Both the position numbers and the translations under genes were made by a program. Positions 55,300 to 64,000 of a stretch of 64,000 bases of DNA are shown in pieces. Origin of the DNA: Incurvaria masculella (lineage: Eukaryota; Arthropoda; Insecta; Lepidoptera; Incurvariidae); the NCBI GenBank assembly GCA_946894095.1, contig OX335650.1:496001-560000 (forward strand). Reading direction: 5' to 3'. Within the stretch, counting starts at the first letter, position 1. Every line of letters starts with the position of its first letter. The notes beneath the pieces were generated by a model that was given only the letters and a program-made list of their open reading frames with translations, was not told the DNA's origin and did not search any database.

Positions 55300-55608
55300 T
55301 GCAATTCGATAAGCTGGATGTATCACCTCTGAGCGCCGTTGGGTTCTGGATGGGTGACCATTTTCAAACGTTGAGTCTGGCCGTGGTAGGGTTACTTTGG
55401 TAGGGTTAATCCCGCCCAGGTTGGTACCATCGCATTGAATGAACGACGATCGAAGCGGCAATGAAAATTGTCCGTGTTTTCCATCGAGTTCAATGTAGCC
55501 GAGCAATATAAGGAAGGTCCTGGCATGGCACCTAGCACCCATGTGGTGTGTTAGGCTAATATCTGACGGTCAGTAAGGTATTAGCTATCCATGACTAGTT
55601 ACATAAAA
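55300..55608 (+). mobile_element. SINE with the second head type, 5' truncated
   Basis: It starts within the head (TTCGATAAGCTGGATGTATC ... CTGAGCGCCG) and runs through the body to AGTTACATAAAAG. It is closest to the 63.6-kb copy. Confidence 0.7.
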
Positions 55609-55609
55609 G

Positions 55610-57330
55610 AATCTAAATCTATAATTATAATAGATTTTGAAATAAAAATTGTCTCCACTTCATACAATATCATGAATTCGTGTAGTGATTATAATTTCAC
55701 TGCACACGCTCGATATTATAAAGTTAGATTGTCATGTCGGCGACAAATGCTTGAAAAATAGGTTGGAAGGAGAGATAATAGGTACAGCCGAATTTTATTA
55801 TGAAATTTGTATTTATTAAATATGTAGGTTAAAGTTATTTCTTAAATTTATGTTTATATTCCTAACGATTGTTATAACACCGAATGTGTCCCGTGAAATA
55901 ACAAAACATGTATAACTGAAATTAGTCCGAGAAATTGTAAGAAAGGGAATCGATTTCAATAATTTTGTTTTATCACTAGTGCAATTATAAAATCACGGTT
56001 TTGACAGTTTTACGGTGACAACTCTAATATTATTAAAAATATATACACACAAATATTTCTATTTAGAGTTTATGAGCACAGCCATCCATTCAAACACGTT
56101 TTCCCATTCAGTTATATTTTTATTCCTTTATTTAGATCTTCTTTAAATTGAGGAGGCATTCATTCTTCTCAGAAATATATCGAAATAATAATTGGAAACC
56201 TTTCTCCTAAATAAACTCCTTTATTCGAATTGGATGTAGTGTTATTCAATTCCTCCATTTCTGATAACCACAACATCCTCTGTTGGTGGAGCGGGGAACC
56301 TTTTGTCAACGAATTATTTGAACAATCATTCCGTGGTCATTCACTACGTATAAAATTCACAAAGTATAAAAACATCAAAACCACAATGTATTACTTTTTT
56401 TGCGTCCTGCATAAAGAAAGTTAAAAAAAAATCAACTCTTTTAGAAAAGTCACAACGTATAAAATTCACATTCATTACGAAGCACGTATGAAATGACACG
56501 GATTACTGCATAAGCCCTAACAAGTGTACATCTAAAGCTGAAATTGCTGAGAAAACCTATTTGTTATAGCGTAATATAACGACACAAACTTAACTTAACC
56601 TAACTTAACATTTTTTATGTTAAGCGCGGCGATGCCCGACAACGCCCATGGGATATTTAGCATCAGAGGGCTAATCTCTAACATGTGAACCCAAATTCAG
56701 CCATTTACCTTATCGTGACCAAACATTTCGTGACCTCCCGGAATATTACCTTACCTTCAGGTTCTGCTTGTGCACTTATGTGTGTTTCAACGGAAGTGCG
56801 TAGTGAGATTACCGGACAAGCTCTGCATTAGCTGGGAAGACATAGCTCCGATTGCACGAAGACACGGCTGAGTTAATCAATGTTAAAACACGTCACTTTT
56901 AGTGAACCGCATAGAGTCCCTTCCATACTGTCCATACAAAGTGACTTTAATTTTTTTTGACGTAGGTTGACGTAGATTTTAATTTTTTGTTCTTTCGTGC
57001 ACTCGGACAACGAGAATGAAGAAGGGTTTCTTGAGGTACATTTTTACAATTAGAGCGAATGAGTGACGAAACATGTTTACAGGGCGGAAGTGAGTGGAAG
57101 CGTCGTGTCCGGGCACGAATGTCCGGGCGCCTAGGAGTGCGTACCGGAACCACATTGACGAAGTCATTAAAGTAAAGTTAAAATACGTGGCACCCGGAGC
57201 ATGTATTAAAAATATATATGTATGAAGATGTGCGCTGTTATTGTAGGGTTTTGCGCTCTATCATGTATGCCTACCCCTCCGACGTGATGTGTAAAATATT
57301 TCATGGCTTCAAACCTTTTGAACTTTGTAT
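55610..57330. other. Intergenic, no gene seen
   Basis: AT-rich. Contains the second copy of the CCCAAATTCAGCCATT repeat at about 56660-56750. Short ORFs near 56947-57167 are not recognised. Confidence 0.5.
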
Positions 57331-57333
57331 GCA

Positions 57334-57716
57334 TCCAGACATGGATGGCTAATGCCAGACAACTACCATACGTAGCATTCCCGAAAGAATAAAGTGCCAT
57401 GCCAGGACCTCCCTTATATTGCTCGGCTACATTAGACTGGATGGAAAACACGGACAATTTTTCATTGCTATTTCGACCATCTTTTCTGACAATGCGATGG
57501 TACCAACCCGGGCGGGCTTAAACCCTTCCACCTAGTAGGGGGAAGGGGACCTACAGTTTTACATGGATTCCGAACCATGGAGCAGCTCGCATTCGCGACG
57601 AAATGCACTTATCGCACTTAATAAGAGAAAGAAAGTGGTGCATGTCGGGGCGAGAAATTGAACCCATACCTGGTACGCTAGGCCAGTTCCCGCGCCACTA
57701 GGCTACGAGCCGCTCG
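57334..57716 (-). mobile_element. SINE copy with complete tRNA-like head
   Basis: Same family as the copy at 290-702. Several small indels, and no clear A-run remains. Confidence 0.8.
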
Positions 57717-58924
57717 AAATCAATGCCTCCTACTAACAAAGTGTTTAAGATTGCACCTACCTATACACATTAATTTAACGCTTCATCTGCGTTGCAGACA
57801 CATTCAAACATATCTACATATAAATATCTTTTTACTGGACTATTTCTCTAATTAGTATGTCCTCGCTTCACAGTCGATTATACATACATATCTTATTCAC
57901 TGGAATAAGCGACGTACCCGCTTAGTGCAAAAAATATGTTTACTATAAACAAACAACAACTGAAAAAGAAATGTTTTTTCTACATTATCTTTCCAGTTAC
58001 ATTGGCCATCGAGACATAATCCAAGAAATCGAGTTTTTCACCATTGTATATATCGATGCCTTTGTATGATATTTAAGCTCGAGCACGAATATTTGTTTGT
58101 ATTGGAAGATTACGTAAATTATTTTAATGTAAAGCTAAAAGAAATCAAAGGACGATTCGATAATGGAATGAATTATTATTTTACACATCGGTTGACTTTT
58201 CCTACTTAATTATTTTTCCAATTCAAATATATGGAAAATCTCGTTCTCTGAGCATGCAGAAAAACAAAGGAAAATCAGAAAGTTAAGTGTTAATAACTCA
58301 TTTTCCGTAAAAATGTTGACTTTTTCCAAGAAGTAGGGGCGTCCTATTCATATTTTAATGATGATGATAAAAGAAGATTAGGAATGTATGTACGATTATA
58401 TTTTGTTTGCCCTTTAGCATTCATAATTTATATTATCTCCTAACCTATGTACATTGAATCTAGGCTTAGATTAATCTTGTTCTTGTATTACATATGTATT
58501 TGCTCGCTGTAAAATCTGTGTGCCAAGTAATAGTTTACTAAGAAACCAGATGTTCTCAAGATAAAAACGAAATTAGTGAGTCACAATTTTATAGACAGCT
58601 GTGCTGGCAAGTAAGCATGTCCACGGCCAGCTATTTGTAGATTGTAAAAATATTAAGAGTGACATCTAGCGAACGAAGGGCACAACTTGTACGTATATTT
58701 CATCAGTACAAACCCATCGCGATTCTTGTTGCTGGATATTTAGGATAGATGGCAGAAGTTCCAAAAAGTTTTAACCGTTTTTCTAGCGTAAGTGATGACA
58801 ATAATGTATTGCAGATGGCGCATTTACCACGTGACAAACTGTACATTATTTTAGTATATAATACGCTATGCATGAATATAAAAAATACATTATTTTAGTA
58901 TAAATCTATTATATCCTAACACTT
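57717..58924. other. Intergenic, no gene seen
   Basis: It starts with a repeat shared with 6.05 kb (AATGCCTCCTACTAACA), then AT-rich sequence without recognisable exons. Confidence 0.5.
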
Positions 58925-59207
58925 TTTTTTATGTGACTGGACATGGATGGCTAATACCACACTTACGGTCGTCATATTAGCCCAAAAAACCTCATAGGAA
59001 CTAGGCGCCAGGAACCTTCCTTTTATTGCATAGCTGTATTGAACTTAATCAAAAACACGCATAATTTTCATTGCCAATTCGATCATCGTTCATTCAATGC
59101 GATAGTACCAACCTGGACGAGATTAACCGTACCACTTAGTAGGGGAAGGGGGCCTACAGTTTTACATGGATGCGAAACCATGGAATAGCCCGCATTCTTA
59201 TCTCCAT
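58925..59207 (-). mobile_element. SINE fragment cut by a TTAA element
   Basis: SINE tail and body from the T-run to a CATGGAATAGCCCGCATTC word. The head side is replaced at 59208 by the TTAA-flanked element. Confidence 0.65.
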
Positions 59208-59456
59208 TTAAGGTCAACTTCCCGCTCAACTCCCCATACAAAGGTGGAAAGAAGATTATGCCCATATTTCTTGTAAATTTTCATAAATCTTACCAAATCA
59301 AACACTATGCGCATTGTTTGCTTTGTGGACATGTTACATCTGCCTGATCATGGAGCCTGTCTTTTTCTTTGAAACAGAAAAGGTCCCAGAGCGCAATAGC
59401 TCGGTTTTGTACCGTGCCCGCGAATGAATTAGTCCCGCCGGGAAGGGACACCTTAA
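59208..59456. mobile_element. TTAA-flanked transposon, internally deleted copy
   Basis: TTAA at both ends, terminal repeats GGTCAACTTCCCGC and GGGAAGGGACACC, with the middle third missing. It interrupts a SINE on its left. Confidence 0.7.
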
Positions 59457-59459
59457 GTT

Positions 59460-60870
59460 TCCGCGTAAAATCATGTATAATGTTCCCAAGGAGACGTGGC
59501 AACCGATCTTCACTCCTGGACTTGATATTGTGTGATGAGCAGCTGATATGTCAACTGGAACGCTTCCCTCCTATAGGAAGATCTGATCACTGTGTTCTAC
59601 TAGCGACCGCCCAGATAGAATGTGGCGAAAACTTTACGCCAAGAAACAATATCTCATTATATTATAAACCCTAAAATACTGTAACTTGAAAGCTCAACAG
59701 AAAATATGGATACGACTTCGGAATGGGAACATTTTAAAACAACTGTTATGAAAATTGTAACATGAAATATAAAAAAGTAACGAACAAAAAAAACACACAA
59801 CAAACTATGGTACAAAGATACTCAGGAAGAAATAAAGTTCAAAAAATGCGATTTGGGATAGATTTATATGTGGTCTTACCGGCCAAGAACTTATCGGACA
59901 TCCAGCAGACTACCGTGCTACGTAAACAAATCAGCTTTCATCCAAGTTATCTACTCATCACCACGGAAGTGAAGAACTTCTTTACCTCCATGCTCCTCAC
60001 ATGCTTTTCGAAGGCAATGGCAGTTTGTCACCAAGGATATTGACTTGCAAACGCTCTGGCCAGGCAATTTGAACTGAACTAGGTTCAGTAACTACAGAAC
60101 ATTACAATCGTAAAGCTGGCACGTATAGAAGACTCACTCGAAGATGGATGTTTTACAGAAACTCAAATAATAAAATATCTTCGTGACCTTAGTTTCATTT
60201 TCAGTTTCTTTATTTCCTCCATTAGATGTATATTACACACTCGGATTCGTCATTTTCTTTTTCCTGTCAGTTCGATTACTTCTGGCGAAGAAGAGCCGAC
60301 AAGAAACTTCGTCAGGTCATTGTAATATTATTTTTTCCAGTGATACTTACAAACTAATTTCAGTGATTGATTGAGCACTACTGCTCACAAAGAACATTAT
60401 TATAAGAACATTATATACATTGGTGAGGAGCAAACTCTTGACTACGATAATGACATCTTATTCTAAATTAATATGAATTATGATCTATTCAGGTGTAAAA
60501 AGCCATCGTCATTTTTGATGCAAGGTAATATCAAATTAAATATAAGTTAGTAAATAAACAAATGTATACTACAATGTAGTACCCATGTCAGAGAAAATAC
60601 TAATAATAGAAAAAAAAAGTGATACGGTGAGGATAAAGCTATTGCCCGTACGCACGGAAGAGTCTACGTCCCTCCTCCATGCCCGTACGGCATTCCTGCA
60701 GTAGTTCTAAAACAATGTGAAATACTGTCCAAACCCCTGTATCAAATTGTGGCAAGCAAGTGTCCCTTGCAAACAATGAACTTTCTGAAGACGTGAGACG
60801 AGTCCTTGTCACTGCTATAAATAAATCCAGTCACATCTCAAAAGGTTAGCAAGACAGACTGATTTTTTTC
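59460..60870 (+). pseudogene. Degenerate LINE with endonuclease and reverse transcriptase remnants
   Basis: The frame at 59479-59672 reads RRGNRSSLLDLILCDEQLI and PPIGRSDHCVL, the C-terminal part of an APE-type endonuclease. At about 60690-60780 broken frames read PAVVLKQCEILSKPLYQIV, the start of a reverse transcriptase domain. The sequence between is decayed, with frameshifts and stops. Confidence 0.7.
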
Positions 60871-61009
60871 AGCAAGAAATTAATAAGATTTAGACGCATC
60901 CTCCTTCCTTCATATCTGCATCGCCATGTATTGGCAACGAATGAAAATAAACTTTTGAAACATGTTGAGGACAACTCGACACTAATCTTCAAACTCTATC
61001 TTCACGGCA

Positions 61010-61300
61010 GTTGTGTCGGTGTGTGAGGGATGGGTGCGTGTGCGGATGCGGGTGCGGGTGCGGGCGCGAGTGCGGGTGCGCGGGCGAGGGGGAGGTGGAG
61101 GCTGCTGGGTGAATGCATCTGGAAGTAGGTGACCCAGATCTCACCGTCCCGCCGCTCCGCCGCTCCCCCGCACCTCCGCCGCCGCCAGGGACTCGGCGTG
61201 ACGTCAGAGCGGACCGCTCCCCGCGCGCCTCTCCCCCCACACCCCGCACCCGCACCGCCGCGCCCTTCCCGTTCCCGACCCCGACACACCTCCGCTTCCA
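61010..61300. promoter_or_regulatory. CpG-rich patch with perfect CRE palindrome
   Basis: A GC-rich 290-bp patch with GGTGCGGGTGCGGGCGC runs and CCGCCGCTC runs contains TGACGTCA at 61199-61206. Such patches stand out from the AT-rich surroundings and may be a promoter. No adjoining coding exon was recognised. ORFs across it are compositional. Confidence 0.35.
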
Positions 61301-61384
61301 TCACAGGAATATTATTCAATTATTATCTGTAATAGAGGTAGGAATTCAAAACATTTAATCTTTTGTTAGGCAACTGGATATGGA

Positions 61385-61935
61385 TGGCTAATACATACGA
61401 TATTGGACACCGGGTGGCTAAGCTCAAGTGGCAGTGGGCAGGCCATGTCAGCCGAAGAGACGACGACCATTGGAGTAACCGTGTCCTGCGGCCTTATTGC
61501 CGAACAGCGATAGTCGCTGCCAGCGTCGGTGTCGCTGCTAACGAGCCATCGCATACAAAATTTTTCGGCTACCATCGACTTACCGATACCGACGACATAG
61601 ACTATGTCGATGGCGGCTACGGATAAAAATTAATTGCGGTTGCCTATCTTTTATCCGCAGTAACGGTGGCCGCAAAATTTGTTATGCGATGTCTCGTTAG
61701 CAGCGACACTGACGCTGGGCGACAATCGCTGTTCGGCAATAAGGCCGCAGCACTGGCGGCCGTGGACAGGAAAACGGAAAGTGGACAGGAAGACCACCCG
61801 CCAGGTGGGACGACGACATCAAGTGCGTCGGCGGAAAGCAGTGGTTCCGTACCGCTGAAGGCCGGGAGGACTGGAGAAAAATTGGAGAAGCGTATGTCCA
61901 GCAGTGGACGCAAACACGCTGACTGACTGACATAC
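61385..61935 (+). pseudogene. RTE-type LINE ORF2 C-terminal fragment split by a MITE
   Basis: The left part reads RVAKLKWQWAGHVSRRDDDH and the right part GREDWRKIGEAYVQQW then TQTR and a stop, the conserved tail of RTE-clade ORF2. A 260-bp palindromic element interrupts it. Confidence 0.8.
61487..61748. mobile_element. MITE with about 75-bp inverted ends inside the RTE fragment
   Basis: CTGCGGCCTTATTGCCGAAC at left is matched by its complement at right. The inversion continues through GCTGCTAACGAG and AAAATTTT. The target duplication is not clear. Confidence 0.85.
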
Positions 61936-62005
61936 CACACGCACCGTCATAATAGAAGCCTAGCACATCGCATTCCCAAAGGAATAAAGTGTCATGCCAT
62001 ATCAG

Positions 62006-62399
62006 TGTGGCGCGGGGACCGGCCTAGCGTACCAGAGGCCCGGGTTCAATACTAACTTGCACCACTGTCTTTCTCTTTCAGAGTTCGATAAGTGCATTTC
62101 GTCAAGAATGCGAGCTGCTCCATGGTTCGGAATCCATGTAAAACTGTAGGTCCCCTTCCCCTACTAGGTGGTAGGGTTTAAGCCCGCCCGGGTTGGTACC
62201 ATCGCATTGGATGAAAAGATGGTCGAAGCGGCAATGAAAAATTGTCCGTGTTTTCCATCCAGTTCAATGTAGCCGTGCTCATAAAGGGAAGGTCCTGGCA
62301 TGACACCTAATTCCTTCGGGAATGTGGTGTATTTGGCTAATATCATAACGGTAGTTGTGTGGTATTAGCCATCAAGACAAGTCGCATAAAAAAAAAAAA
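62006..62399 (+). mobile_element. Full-length SINE in plus orientation
   Basis: Head with GGCGCGGGGACC and GGCCCGGGTTCAATAC, full body and an A-run ending at 62399. It is flanked on both sides by pieces of oppositely oriented SINEs (61930-62004 and 62400-62685). Confidence 0.85.
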
Positions 62400-62685
62400 T
62401 GAGCATGGCTATATGCACTGGATAAAAAACATGGACCATTTTTATTGCCATTTTACCATTTATTAAATTGATGGTACCAACACAGGTGGGCTTAACCATA
62501 CCACCTAGCAGGCAAAGGGTTTGTTTTTTATGGATTCCGAACTATGGACCAGCTTGCATTCGTGGCGAAATAAAGTTATCCTACTCAGAAAGAGACAGAA
62601 AGTGGTGCATGATCGAGGCGGGAATTTGCATCCTGACCTCTGGCATACAATATAGTCCCTGCGCCACTATGCTGGGAGCCGCTCA
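62400..62685 (-). mobile_element. Diverged SINE copy head-to-tail with its neighbour
   Basis: It contains the GAGCATGGCTATATGCACTGG start of the body and the CCCTGCGCCACTATGC head end. It is diverged and lacks a tail. Confidence 0.65.
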
Positions 62686-62860
62686 AATGAGTCGAACTAG
62701 GCTCGTAGCCTAGTGGCAATTTATGACAATTTAAATATGACAATTTACATGTTATTATTCATAATATTATATCGTTATTTATTTATATATTACATTAATT
62801 TTTATCTCTTAGAAAAATCAACTTTCATCCATAATTTCGACGACTTTTTCACCATCGTTT

Positions 62861-63105
62861 GCTCAGCGCCGCTAAAGAAGTTTTCACTTCAATCTTACGC
62901 TTTTTCGATCAGCATCACGTGACCCTGACGCGAGTTTGGAAGTTTTTACCCATCCAACAAAAAGTGCTCAGCGCCGCTAAAGAAGTTTTCACTTCAATCT
63001 TACGCTTTTTCGATCAGCATCACGTGACCCTGACGCGAGTTTGGAAGTTTTTACCCATCCAACAAAAAGTGCTCAGCGCCGCTAAAGAAGTTTTCACTTC
63101 AAAAA
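62861..63105. repeat. 105-bp tandem repeat, 2.3 identical units
   Basis: Units start at 62861, 62966 and 63071 (GCTCAGCGCCGCTAAAGAAG); the third stops after about 35 bases. The unit is a multiple of three, so an ORF runs through it. No gene context is evident. Confidence 0.95.
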
Positions 63106-63625
63106 TCAAATACTTTTTAAAGCAACCTTGCATTCTCCTTCGTGTAGGAAACAAAGGATTGGTGGCACAGTACACACTTCTCTCTTTCTTGTTCTAGATC
63201 TCCCAGAAATGGAAGCTCACTCCCCGCCAGCCCACCGCTGCTCAATTCATTAGGCTTCATTTACGTTGATTAATCGAATAAGTTTAAATTCAATCAAAAA
63301 TTATTTCATAGGTAATGAATGAATGAATCAAAATGGCAAGTGGGCCTGTCCCGGCTCCATTTTTGAAAGCTGAAATATTTCCTGCATAAAAAGTAACCAA
63401 TGGAATCTACATATGTATGTAGTGGTATGTATGGGTATGTATGTAGTGGTAGTCAAATTATAAGCACTACCCCAGTGCTCATCCCTTGGGTAATTTACGA
63501 GATACTCAAAATGCTGTAATAATGTAATAAATTAAACAAGAACTGAGCAACAATTGGTTTTTAACTTATTTTACTTTTATCTCAACAAACATAAAAATCA
63601 GTTTGAAAATATATGAAGAATATTT

Positions 63626-63975
63626 TTTTTTATGTAACTGGACATTGATGGCTAATACCGAACTGACCGTCCGATATTTTGCCATGCCAGGACCTTCCTT
63701 ATATTGCTCGGCTACATTGAACTGGATGGAAAACACGGAAAATTTTCATTGCCGTTTAGACCACCGTTCATTCAATGCGATGGTACCAACCTGGGCAGGA
63801 TTAACCCTACCACCTAGTAAGTAAGGAAGGATACCTACAGGTTTACGTATAATCCGAACCACGGCACGTCTCAATGGTTGAAAATGGTCACCCATCCAGA
63901 ACCTAACCGCGCTCAGAGGTGTTTCCCCAGCTTATCGAATCGCAAGGCGTCGCACACAGAGCTATCGAGGCTGAC
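63626..63975 (-). mobile_element. Full-length SINE with the second head type
   Basis: On the minus strand the head runs CCTCGATAGCTCTGTGTGCG ... GAGCGCGGTTAGG, then the shared body and an A-run (T-run at 63632). It shares its body, but not its head, with the 290-702 family. Confidence 0.8.
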
Positions 63976-64000
63976 TGGCAAATTAGATACCTATATTTTG

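Noticed and set aside
60989..61358. Four overlapping ORFs on both strands
   Set aside because: Compositional, across a CpG-rich patch with GGTGCG runs. No domain recognised.
290..62399. SINE heads as functional tRNA genes
   Set aside because: A and B box-like words are present, but the sequences do not close into a tRNA cloverleaf by eye and are joined to a SINE body with an A-tail.
62859..63197. 112-codon ORF made of 35-residue repeats as a repeat protein
   Set aside because: The frame depends on a perfect, very recent 105-bp tandem duplication, with no start context, splice sites or homologue recognised.
1..64000. CRISPR arrays, bacterial operons, ribosome binding sites, phage modules
   Set aside because: The window is spliced eukaryotic DNA. 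Its repeats are transposons, foldbacks or microsatellites, not spacer-repeat arrays.

Overview
The window looks like nuclear DNA of a lepidopteran (moth or butterfly). It is AT-rich, its genes are spliced with small exons, and most of the remainder is interspersed repeats: Helitron-like ends, tRNA-derived SINEs, foldback and MITE elements, degenerate non-LTR retrotransposons and (TTAGG)n tracts. Most simple ORFs here are shadows or repeat sequence. The real coding exons were found by reading splice sites and phases.

Two genes can be reconstructed, both on the minus strand. (1) About 10.84-16.70 kb: a complete six-exon glycoside hydrolase family 1 beta-glucosidase (515 codons plus stop) with signal peptide, NEP acid/base motif, TENG nucleophile motif, AATAAA signal, and a promoter carrying a TATA-like motif and several GATA motifs. 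(2) About 26.3-51.0 kb: troponin I (wings up A, wupA), a thin-filament muscle regulator. It has a MADDE start exon, an 18-nt microexon, two constitutive coiled-coil exons, a cluster of four mutually exclusive 101-nt exons, the inhibitory-region exons and alternative 3' ends. One end is [13 protein letters not shown] or its NAGNAG variant. The second is [23 protein letters not shown] third appears to use a 5' splice site inside that second exon to skip its stop codon and enter four in-phase Pro/Ala-rich exons at 28.9-26.3 kb. This would give a heavy troponin (TnH-like) isoform of at least about 337 residues, whose last exon is not certain.

A third, unidentified gene is represented only by a cysteine-rich terminal exon with a poly(A) signal at 19.74-19.91 kb, minus strand.

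Layout: 0-10 kb is intergenic and repeat-rich. 10.8-16.7 kb is the beta-glucosidase. 17-26 kb holds SINEs, a Helitron-like element with a nested LINE, a TTAGG array and the cysteine-rich exon. 26-51 kb is troponin I, with repeats in its introns. 51-64 kb is intergenic and repeat-dominated: foldback elements, LINE remnants, SINEs, a 105-bp minisatellite, and a CpG-rich patch with a CRE palindrome at 61.0-61.3 kb.

All functional statements rest on reading the sequence. No database search or RNA evidence was available.
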